Under the pieces are notes generated by a model, which worked only from the letters and a program-made list of their open reading frames with translations, searched no databases and had not been told where the DNA came from. This document shows, in pieces, positions 1 to 7,581 of a stretch of DNA of 64,000 bases. Position 1 is the stretch's first letter. Every line of letters begins with the position of its first letter. The translations under genes were made by a program, and so were the position numbers. Source of the stretch: Photobacterium proteolyticum (GTDB lineage Bacteria; Pseudomonadota; Gammaproteobacteria; Enterobacterales; Vibrionaceae); assembly GCF_001939735.1 (NCBI RefSeq), contig NZ_MJIL01000076.1:81179-145178 (forward strand), written 5' to 3'.

Positions 1-1745
1 TGCTTGACCGCCACATAGTAGAGCGCCTGCCCCTCGATATTTTTTACCGGCGAAATGCGTGCCCGCTCCCAGTACATCTCGCCATTTTTCTTCCGGTTGT
101 GAAACTCACCGCGCCACTCACGACCGTCTTGCAGTGCCAGCCACAACGCTTGATAGCTATCCTCAGGCATCTCTCCGGACTGCAAGAATTTAGGTGTCCG
201 TCCCATCACCTCATCAATCCCGTAACCTGTGAGCTCGCAGAACACCGGGTTGACATAAACAATCCGCCCGGAGACATCGGTGATCATCACTGAGTTCTGG
301 CTTTGCTCGACCGCATGGCTCAATCGCTGCAGTTCGTCTTTTGTCATCTGCTGTTCGGTTACATCTTCACCGACAAAGGTCACGGCATCAGCCTGCCCCT
401 GGTGAATGCGGGAAAAGGTCGATGTCCATGACAAGATATGGATTTCCCCGGATTGACTTTGCACCACGCCTTCGGCACGAGGCTGATCGGTTCCTTGCTC
501 CAGCGCCTGTGTAAGTGCTTTCGCGGCCTGAGGCTGCAGCTCTTTGGGAGTGAAGGTTTTCACCCAGTTTTTACCAATGACCTCTTCACGCCGGTAACCC
601 ACCATATTGAGGAAAAAATCATTGCAGAACACCACCCGGCCCTCGGCATTTACCGACACGGCAGCTAGCTGAATGTTTTCCAAAATATGGCGAAACTGCT
701 GCTCGTAACGTTGTTTCTGACGCAATATTCTGGCCTGTAGCCGGTATCGGCTAAATACCACCGCAAGCAACAAAAGCAAAGCTAACGCGGCGATATAAAG
801 CCATAGATACCTGTCCGTAAAAGCTATCCGCGCCAGATTCATACGCTGTTCGGGGAATACCGAAATGATTGTCCAGTTGCCGTTGCTGGCTGTATCGGTT
901 TGGGTAAAGGTAAAAAAGCTCTCTCCCAGTTGTAGCTGGCCCGTATGCTCACGGTTTATCAGCCCCAGCACCTGAGGATCGACCGCGCCCTCGGGGTTAA
1001 AACTGAATGCTGACTCACTGCTGCTGGCCGGCTGGATCACCGCTATCCCCTCGGGGTTTAAGATAAACAGGTGTTGAATGAACGTTGGGGAAATAGTCAG
1101 TAGCTTATCAATCAGCTGTCTGGCTTTATAGTTCAGTACCACTACGCCAGTTCGCTGTTGATCACGGCCGAATACCGATGCCCCGACTCGAATAGTCGGA
1201 TTTAACGGCTGCTGGATTTTACCGCCTTCGACATTCAGATCCATCGGTGAGATATAGACCTTGTCAGGCGCCAATTCGACACTACGCTGAAAATAATATC
1301 GCCGGGATTTGTTTTGCAGGTGCTGCTCGTCAACTGCATGGATCCGGTTATCCACGTTGTTAACACGTACTATTTCCCTACCAGAAGTATCAATAAATCG
1401 AACTTGATCGTAACTAGATTGGTTACTGGCCAGTTGGATGAAATAGTCAGTCAGATTGGCTTTAAACTGCGCGGCAGGGGCATCGGCTTGTTTTCCGGCC
1501 ATATACGAAAGCAGCTTAGCATCTGACGACATACTGCTCAGGCTATCGTCGAGCACTTCTTCTATCAGCTCGACGATCACTCGTTCGTTATGCAGGGCAT
1601 ATTGCTGCTCGTTATGGACACTCAAAAAATAATGGACCAGCATCAGTCCCAGAATAGCCATCCAGCCCGGGATCAACCATAGCAGCAACTCGGTATAAAA
1701 CTGGCGTTGTTTCACGAAGTGACGCGGTGCACCCAGTTCGTCCAT
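1..1745 (-). CDS. Membrane sensor protein with periplasmic Cache-type domain and two PAS domains (3' end outside window)
   Basis: The visible 581 residues are the N-terminal part of a signalling protein; the output domain lies beyond base 1. A short cytoplasmic start is followed by a membrane segment (about 20-41), a ~270-residue periplasmic region with a double-Cache signature (YISPMDLNVE near 164-173), a second membrane segment (about 313-332), PAS 1 (about 349-465) and PAS 2 (from about 478, with the VNPVFCELTGY motif). PAS domains of this second type usually precede GGDEF/EAL or histidine kinase modules, so the output could be either. I chose the ATG at 1745 because AAGGGA lies six bases upstream; in-frame ATGs at 1751 and 1763 are alternatives. 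The ligand is unknown. Confidence 0.8.
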   Translation of the reverse strand, partial: MDELGAPRHFVKQRQFYTELLLWLIPGWMAILGLMLVHYFLSVHNEQQYALHNERVIVELIEEVLDDSLSSMSSDAKLLSYMAGKQADAPAAQFKANLTDYFIQLASNQSSYDQVRFIDTSGREIVRVNNVDNRIHAVDEQHLQNKSRRYYFQRSVELAPDKVYISPMDLNVEGGKIQQPLNPTIRVGASVFGRDQQRTGVVVLNYKARQLIDKLLTISPTFIQHLFILNPEGIAVIQPASSSESAFSFNPEGAVDPQVLGLINREHTGQLQLGESFFTFTQTDTASNGNWTIISVFPEQRMNLARIAFTDRYLWLYIAALALLLLLAVVFSRYRLQARILRQKQRYEQQFRHILENIQLAAVSVNAEGRVVFCNDFFLNMVGYRREEVIGKNWVKTFTPKELQPQAAKALTQALEQGTDQPRAEGVVQSQSGEIHILSWTSTFSRIHQGQADAVTFVGEDVTEQQMTKDELQRLSHAVEQSQNSVMITDVSGRIVYVNPVFCELTGYGIDEVMGRTPKFLQSGEMPEDSYQALWLALQDGREWRGEFHNRKKNGEMYWERARISPVKNIEGQALYYVAVK

Positions 1746-1893
1746 ACCCATTCCCTTGTGCATTATTGATAACAATCATACCAAAGCCGTTACACATTGA
1801 AGGGTTGGCATATAAATTTCGTGACCCGTCGCGAACTTAAGTATGCAGCTTAGGCGTACAACGTTTACGAAATACGCCATAAGTGAATAAAAA

Positions 1894-4287
1894 CTATGAC
1901 AGCAGCCCGCCTGCCAGCTTTATTGCCAGGGGCTGGCGATGGTCATCCAGGTCTGGGAGTAATCCCGCCAGTTTACCCAGCACCTCTTCTTTGCTGTGAC
2001 GAAGAGACGACGCGGCAATCTCGTTTACCTCATCATTGCTGATAGCGGCCTCAAGCAGAATATCGAGATGTAACTTAAGATCAATATCTGCAAGCAGCTT
2101 CAATGCTAGCTTGCGGATACCTCCCGCAGGATCGTGTAACGCCTTGGTAAGCGCTGCATTTAAGGCCGGGCGATCTTGCTGCCTAACAGTATGTTTTTCT
2201 AGTTGCTGTTCAATGGCCATCAGGCTGCAAATTCGGACATGTTCATGCTGATCACGGGCACCCAGTAGTAATAACGGCAACGCCTTACCCAGCGGCATCT
2301 TGGCCAGATATCGTGTCGCAGCCTGCTTGGAGACGTTATCGCCGTGATAAAGCGTATTCGCGGCGGCACCGATTGCATTCTTAATTTCAGGGATGTTCAC
2401 CGTATCAGCCAGGCGAGCCAAGGCCCCAAATATCTCGACCTGCTCGCTTGGCTCCGCGCCCAATAGGGATTCAATCAGCAAGGGAACAGCTGCTGGCTGC
2501 TCGCTACTTCCCAATGCCCGCATTGCGAGGAGTTTGTTTCCCAGTTGCGGTAATTTGGCAACTTTCTTGCGATTTAGCTCTAACTTGTCCGAGGTATCAA
2601 AGTGATCACGCACTATTTCAGTGTAATCGGTATAGTTATCAGGCAGTTCTTCGATCATATCAAGCACATGCTGTTCCGGGGCTTGTTCTTCTTTCGGGCA
2701 GCTCAACATCGCCTCAACATTGGTTTGCTGAATCGCCGCCAGCGTCGAGGTCGGGGTCGCTGCTGGCAAATCGTCTTCAGCCAAAGCCGAAAACTTTTCT
2801 TCATGGGCGGCAAGCAGTTGTTCCAACTCCAGAATGTCAGAAGCTGGTTCTGGGCTTGATTCTGAATTTAACTCAACAGCTTCCGCTGATGCCGTCTCTT
2901 CTGCCTTACGGTTACCGCTTTCCTGAACGCTCTCATCAGTGTCCAGTTGATTGACCGGTATCAGTTCCCCTTTGGCTGCTAAACCCAAAATAAGCTCACG
3001 GAGATATTGCTGGCCTTTATAAGAAGAGATGCGAGCGAGCAAATCCAATGCTGCCTGACGCAATACCCCGTCATTCTGCTCATCGTTAACGATATATTGC
3101 ATCACCGGGTATACGGCAGCCAAAAAGGCGTCCCGCTGACAGACCAATTTACTGAGCAGGCGAATATAGTCAGCCCGTAACGACACCGGCAGCGTCGTCC
3201 GTTCTACATGTTTTAGGCAGCGCTGAACGGCCAGCTCACTATAGACATCGCCCTCATACTTTGTTGAAGCAAAAAAGTCAGCCGCCGCATACACCACTGC
3301 CGGGTCGTCATGGTGTAACTGCTCAGCAATCCATTCTAGGCATTCAGAATCGGGCGCGTCGACATGACAAGCCATCAGCGCAAGAATCGTCGACAAGGCA
3401 GCACCGGGCGCTTTTTGTGCCAATGAATACAGCTTGGCCTGCGACAACTTATCCAGCTCTCCCATCACATCCAGTCCTGCTTCGGCCGCCTCCCGGACTC
3501 TTTGCTCTTGATCGCACAGACGAAGCACTATGTCCCATTGATACTCAATAGCCTTGCGACGGCAAAGCGCCTCAACAGCGGCTCTGCGGATCTCAGGGTC
3601 TTCATCTGACATTGCTTTGAATAGTTGAATGGTTGCGATTTTGCTATCACTTTGGGCCAATGCACGGATCAGCTTGCGCCGGGTCATCACTCTGCCAGTC
3701 TGATATCTGTCATTCAGCCATTGCGGGGAGACCTGACCGATGCCGTAGTAAAGCGCCGATTCTAACTCCGGTTCCGGTTCATCCTCCAGCAACAGGAAAA
3801 ATAGCCGAACTGTCTCCTCATCGGGCTTTTTGGCCAGTAGCTGTACCGCTTTTAGCTGGATATCCCACCAATCGTCCCAGTCGGAACTCACCCCCCAGTC
3901 ATCGCCTTCCGGCCTGCCGCTGGCAAAACTCATCAAAATCGTTGTGATTCTCGCCTGTTCCGCCCCCCCGGCTTGTGCCGACAAAGCTTCCAGCGCTGCC
4001 AGTCGAGCATCACTTTCCGGGTGGTGAAGCGCAATATCCTCAAGCGTATCAATATCTCCGACAGCCAGCTTAGCCAGGGCATCGACGGCATCAACCACGA
4101 CATCTGGATCGGTGTGATAAAGGCAGGTATTCAGGCTGGGAGCAGCATCGGTGATCCTCGCTTGACCGACAGCCTGGGCACTGTAACAGCGCTGGGCTTC
4201 ATCTCCCTGCTCCAACAATTGCAGCAACTGATTAATCGCGAGCTGGGATCCACTGTTTATTGTTTGTGTTGATTCGTGGTTTGGCAT
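1894..4287 (-). CDS. Large HEAT-repeat protein
   Basis: About 797 residues made almost entirely of helical HEAT/PBS-lyase-like repeats. Runs such as 'DPDVVVDAVDALAKL' and 'DEDPEIRRAAVEALCRR' recur along the chain, with a Glu/Ser-rich linker near the middle (roughly residues 460-530) separating two repeat arrays. There is no signal peptide or membrane segment, so it is probably a cytoplasmic scaffold or assembly factor. It is transcribed divergently from the iodate-reductase-like operon and shares its promoter region, which suggests a linked role such as cofactor insertion or chaperoning; this is inference only. A GTG at 4299 and ATGs at 4290 and 4287 are all possible starts. GGAG about six bases upstream favours 4287. 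Confidence 0.75.
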   Translation of the reverse strand: MPNHESTQTINSGSQLAINQLLQLLEQGDEAQRCYSAQAVGQARITDAAPSLNTCLYHTDPDVVVDAVDALAKLAVGDIDTLEDIALHHPESDARLAALEALSAQAGGAEQARITTILMSFASGRPEGDDWGVSSDWDDWWDIQLKAVQLLAKKPDEETVRLFFLLLEDEPEPELESALYYGIGQVSPQWLNDRYQTGRVMTRRKLIRALAQSDSKIATIQLFKAMSDEDPEIRRAAVEALCRRKAIEYQWDIVLRLCDQEQRVREAAEAGLDVMGELDKLSQAKLYSLAQKAPGAALSTILALMACHVDAPDSECLEWIAEQLHHDDPAVVYAAADFFASTKYEGDVYSELAVQRCLKHVERTTLPVSLRADYIRLLSKLVCQRDAFLAAVYPVMQYIVNDEQNDGVLRQAALDLLARISSYKGQQYLRELILGLAAKGELIPVNQLDTDESVQESGNRKAEETASAEAVELNSESSPEPASDILELEQLLAAHEEKFSALAEDDLPAATPTSTLAAIQQTNVEAMLSCPKEEQAPEQHVLDMIEELPDNYTDYTEIVRDHFDTSDKLELNRKKVAKLPQLGNKLLAMRALGSSEQPAAVPLLIESLLGAEPSEQVEIFGALARLADTVNIPEIKNAIGAAANTLYHGDNVSKQAATRYLAKMPLGKALPLLLLGARDQHEHVRICSLMAIEQQLEKHTVRQQDRPALNAALTKALHDPAGGIRKLALKLLADIDLKLHLDILLEAAISNDEVNEIAASSLRHSKEEVLGKLAGLLPDLDDHRQPLAIKLAGGLLS

Positions 4288-4448
4288 CATCTTCTCCACT
4301 CAGGCTTACTGTATGCATCCATACGTTTTAGCGAGTAAAGCAGGTTTCATGCCATGCCCTTGAACGCATCTAGAAACAATATAGTCATTTAATATCAATA
4401 ACTTAAACCCAAACTCTTTTAATCAGTTTAATTTATGTCTTTATCAAT

Positions 4449-4495
4449 TGAACGTTTCGTTCACTTCTCTATTCACGAGTTAAACGAAACGTTCA
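4449..4495. promoter_or_regulatory. Pair of palindromic operator-like sites in the divergent promoter region
   Basis: Two 15-bp near-identical palindromes, TGAACGTTTCGTTCA at 4449-4463 and TAAACGAAACGTTCA at 4481-4495, the second inverted relative to the first. Their centres are 32 bp apart, about three helical turns, which fits cooperative binding of a dimeric regulator. They lie about midway between the HEAT-repeat gene and the Idr-like operon. The form resembles operators of TetR- or LacI-family repressors, but no such regulator is encoded in the window. The regulator is unknown. Confidence 0.6.
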
Positions 4496-4505
4496 GTTTT
4501 CACAC

Positions 4506-4521
4506 TGTGACAAGCGTCAAG
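4506..4521 (+). promoter_or_regulatory. CRP-like half-consensus site
   Basis: TGTGACAAGCGTCAAG has a perfect left CRP half-site (TGTGA), the right N6 spacing and a partial right half (TCAAG instead of TCACA). It lies 11 bp after the palindrome pair and upstream of the Idr-like operon. A weak match that could be chance. Confidence 0.3.
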
Positions 4522-4648
4522 TAACAGTATAAGTCACTGTAATTTAACTATTAATATCAACAAAAAAAGTTGGCTTGTTTTGTGTATACCCCTTTTTTGC
4601 TAACAGATTTTTTTAAGCACTTGGAACTGGAAGCTAAGGAGCACAACA

Positions 4649-5740
4649 ATGAACAAAACGCTGATCCTTGCCGCTGCCGCCAGTCTCTCATTTTCAGCCT
4701 GGGCCCAGAATGACAACAATACGTTTGGCCCGCTACCACAGCTGAAAATAGATACGGCAAAAGCCGAGCTCGGTAAACGTCTGTTTTTCGATGCCCGTCT
4801 ATCTGGCGACAGTATGATGTCATGCGCATCGTGCCATCAGCCTGAAAGCGGTTTCGCCCACCCGGATGCCTTGGGCCCGGCCTATATCGGAAGCAAAGGC
4901 TTTCGTAACGTGCCGACCCTGATCAACAGCGCCTACAAGAAAACATGGTTTCATGATGGCCGGATCGGTACCAACTTGAACGACGTTACCCGTGAGATGA
5001 TCACTGAAGACTGGCTGATGAACATGGACATGCGCCTGATGCAGGAACGCATCAAGCAAGATCCCGTTTACATCGAAATGTTCAAAAAAGCCGGGTACGG
5101 CGAGCCCTCCAACGGCTCGGTACGCAAAGCGATTCCGGAATATCTGAAAACACTGACATCAAGTACTACAGCCTATGACAGCGGAAAAATGAGTGCCGAG
5201 GCGAAAAAAGGCTTTGAGCTGTTCAAGGGGAAAGCGGGATGTTCACAGTGCCACAACGGGCCATTATTTTCTGACGGTATCCCTTACAATACCGGTGTCC
5301 CCGAGAACTTCGAGATCTTCCGCGACCCAATGCGTCACCAGACCTTCATTGCCTTCAATATGTTCATGGGCAACGAAAACTACATGAACCTCAAACGCGA
5401 TGTCGGTGCCCATGTCCAAAGCCACAAGGCCGACGGCTCTGATCTCGGCAAATTCATGACCCCGACCCTGCGTGAACTGAAATACACCGCCCCTTACATG
5501 CACAACGGTATGCTGGCCACGCTGGACGATGTAGTGGCGTTCTATAACGTCGGCGGCGGCGAAGACAGCAATAAAGACTCACGCCTGAAGCCGCTGAATC
5601 TAAGCAAGCAGGAACAGCAATCGCTGGTCGCCTTCCTCACGGCACTGTCAGGCAAGCCACTCACGAGTGAGCAGCATGTCTGGAAGACCCAGGATTACAA
5701 CTACCAGCCTATCGCCGACTGGCGCAACGCGAAAAACTAA
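4649..5740 (+). CDS. Di-haem cytochrome c peroxidase-like protein, IdrP-type (first)
   Basis: A 363-residue periplasmic protein of the bacterial CcpA/MauG family, which reduces hydrogen peroxide with electrons from small periplasmic carriers. A Sec signal peptide ends near AWA-QND (residue ~19). Two c-type haem motifs are present, CASCH (59-63) and CSQCH (198-202), as well as the C-terminal YMHNG motif (Met284) that usually supplies the axial ligand of the electron-entry haem. AAGGAG precedes the ATG. It is the first gene of a tight four-gene operon. In iodate reductase loci two such proteins (IdrP1, IdrP2) are thought to remove peroxide made during iodate reduction; assignment here rests on gene context. 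I cannot say which of the two it corresponds to. Confidence 0.85.
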   Translation: MNKTLILAAAASLSFSAWAQNDNNTFGPLPQLKIDTAKAELGKRLFFDARLSGDSMMSCASCHQPESGFAHPDALGPAYIGSKGFRNVPTLINSAYKKTWFHDGRIGTNLNDVTREMITEDWLMNMDMRLMQERIKQDPVYIEMFKKAGYGEPSNGSVRKAIPEYLKTLTSSTTAYDSGKMSAEAKKGFELFKGKAGCSQCHNGPLFSDGIPYNTGVPENFEIFRDPMRHQTFIAFNMFMGNENYMNLKRDVGAHVQSHKADGSDLGKFMTPTLRELKYTAPYMHNGMLATLDDVVAFYNVGGGEDSNKDSRLKPLNLSKQEQQSLVAFLTALSGKPLTSEQHVWKTQDYNYQPIADWRNAKN

Positions 5741-5750
5741 GGAGGACAAG

Positions 5751-6980
5751 ATGAAGAAAACAATTACCTTGTCTGCATGTACGGTGACTCTGCTATTGAC
5801 CGCATCGCTACCCGCTTGCGCCCAGCAAGAAACCAGCACACCGACAGCCGAAGAAATTGCTGCGACCCTGCAGCCAGTTACCCTCGATGGCATCAATTAT
5901 CCGGCGCTGGCTCCGCTGGGTGCCGTGCCGACACCACCGGACAACCCGACCACTCCGGAAAAAGTCGAACTGGGCAAATTGCTCTTTTTCGATGGCCGTT
6001 TGGGCGGTGATACCTCGACACCGTGTGTAGCCTGTCACAACCCGAACCTTGGCTGGGATTTCCCTGCTGATCTCTCGCTAGGCTACCCGGGCACCGTTCA
6101 CTGGCGCAACAGTCAAACCATCATCAACTCAGCCTACTACAACAAGCTTTTCTGGGCCGGTTCCAGCAAATCACTGGAAGGACAGGCCAAGAGCGCTGCC
6201 AAAGGTGGTGTTGCCGGCAATGGTGAGGACGACATGATGGAATCGCGTCTGGCACTGGTACCGGACTATGTCGAGCGCTTCAGCCATGTGTTCGGTGACA
6301 ACTATCCAAAGATTAGCAACGCCTGGAAGGCCATCGCCGCCTTCGAGCGCACCCTGGTACAGACAGATACTCCGCTTGATAACTACCTCAAGGGCGACAA
6401 ATCGGCACTGAGCAAACAGCAATTACGGGGCAAGTCCTTGTTTGAGGGCAAAGCCAAATGTATTGCCTGCCACAACGGCGCCCTGGCTTCGGATCAGAAG
6501 AACTATAACATCGGCGTGCCGACAAACTTGCGCTGGGAGTCTGATCCACTTGCCCAGATCACCTTCCGCTACGAGTTATACGCCAAGGGCTCGAACGAGA
6601 AAATGTACCGTACCACCAAAGCCGATCCCGGGGTCTACTTCCGCGGCAAGCGCAAAGAGATGAAAGGCACCTTCCGTACACCGAGCCTGCGTTATACCAA
6701 GTACACCGCGCCCTACATGCACAACGGTGCCATTGCAACGCTGGAAGAGGTTGTCGACTTCTACAACCGCGGTGGTGTTGCCGCTGACGGTCGTAGCACC
6801 GGCTTCCCGAAAACCAAGAGTGCCAAGATCAAGCCTCTGGGCCTGAGCGACAAGGAAAAAGCCGATCTACTGGCCTTCCTCGATGCCTTCTCAGGCGAGC
6901 GAATTGTCATGGAATACCCTCAGATCCCGCCATACCAGCGTCTATTTAGCGAAGAAGAACTTGCGGAGGCGAAAAAATGA
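5751..6980 (+). CDS. Di-haem cytochrome c peroxidase-like protein, IdrP-type (second)
   Basis: A 409-residue second member of the CcpA/MauG family. The ATG at 5751 is set by a strong AAGGAGG and lies 10 bases after the previous stop. The N-terminus is a signal sequence whose end, LPAC (20-23), also fits a lipobox, so it may be a lipoprotein anchored facing the periplasm. Haem motifs are CVACH (92-96) and CIACH (237-241), with YMHNG (Met323) near the C-terminus. It differs from its neighbour in having a longer N-terminal extension and a Gly-rich insertion around residues 150-160. Its stop overlaps the next start by four bases (ATGA), so it is translationally coupled to the Rieske gene. Probable peroxide-detoxifying partner of the Mo enzyme. 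Confidence 0.85.
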   Translation: MKKTITLSACTVTLLLTASLPACAQQETSTPTAEEIAATLQPVTLDGINYPALAPLGAVPTPPDNPTTPEKVELGKLLFFDGRLGGDTSTPCVACHNPNLGWDFPADLSLGYPGTVHWRNSQTIINSAYYNKLFWAGSSKSLEGQAKSAAKGGVAGNGEDDMMESRLALVPDYVERFSHVFGDNYPKISNAWKAIAAFERTLVQTDTPLDNYLKGDKSALSKQQLRGKSLFEGKAKCIACHNGALASDQKNYNIGVPTNLRWESDPLAQITFRYELYAKGSNEKMYRTTKADPGVYFRGKRKEMKGTFRTPSLRYTKYTAPYMHNGAIATLEEVVDFYNRGGVAADGRSTGFPKTKSAKIKPLGLSDKEKADLLAFLDAFSGERIVMEYPQIPPYQRLFSEEELAEAKK

Positions 6981-7579
6981 TTTTTGACCGAATGAAGCGC
7001 AAGCAAAAAAAAGAAAGCGCACAAGAACACCGTAAATGCATGATGTCCCGTCGTGAGTTCCTTATGTACTCCGGTGCTGTTGCCGGCAGTGCCAGCGTGG
7101 TCTCTGTCACTCTGTTTCCAGGGACAGCTCAGGCCCGCCAGACGCAAGCCCGTGTCGTCGGCTACCCGCGGACACTGGTTGCCAAGCTCAGCGAAATGAA
7201 AACCAACGAACCGCTCTATTTCAACTATCCGGATGACGGCCCGAACTCCCGTGCCATATTGGTCAAAATGGGTGTCCAGGGTGGTGGCGGAATCGGTGAC
7301 AAGCAAGATGTCGTGGCCTTTTCTCTGATGTGTACCCACCAGGGTGGTCCGCTGGACGGCCAGTACAAGGTCGTTGGCGAGCACCGGGTGTTAGGCCAGT
7401 GTCCGTTCCACCTGTCAACGTTTGATATGCGTCGTCATGGCATTATCGTCTCCGGTCAGGCCTATGAAAGCCTGCCCCAAGTTCTGCTGGAGCAGGACGG
7501 CGACAACGTGTATGCCGTCGGCATCATGGGGCTGCTGTTTGGCCGCACCGACAACATCATCGCGATTCAGGAGGCATAA
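6977..7579 (+). CDS. idrB: Tat-exported Rieske iron-sulfur subunit, IdrB/AioB family
   Basis: A 200-residue small subunit of an arsenite/iodate oxidoreductase. A twin-arginine motif SRREFLM (24-30), hydrophobic stretch (30-48) and AQA cleavage site near 53 show Tat export, which would carry the folded complex with the signal-less large subunit. The [2Fe-2S] ligands are in CTH (119-121) and CPFH (142-145). The two extra Cys that form a disulphide in classical Rieske proteins are replaced by Gly124 and Phe144, which usually lowers the cluster potential. GGAGG lies eight bases before the ATG, which overlaps the upstream stop. The next gene starts two bases after its stop. Confidence 0.88.
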   Translation: MIFDRMKRKQKKESAQEHRKCMMSRREFLMYSGAVAGSASVVSVTLFPGTAQARQTQARVVGYPRTLVAKLSEMKTNEPLYFNYPDDGPNSRAILVKMGVQGGGGIGDKQDVVAFSLMCTHQGGPLDGQYKVVGEHRVLGQCPFHLSTFDMRRHGIIVSGQAYESLPQVLLEQDGDNVYAVGIMGLLFGRTDNIIAIQEA

Positions 7580-7581
7580 TC

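Noticed and set aside
2448..2954. 168-codon plus-strand frame inside the HEAT-repeat gene
   Set aside because: Low-complexity antisense frame with Pro/Ser/Arg-rich composition typical of shadows.
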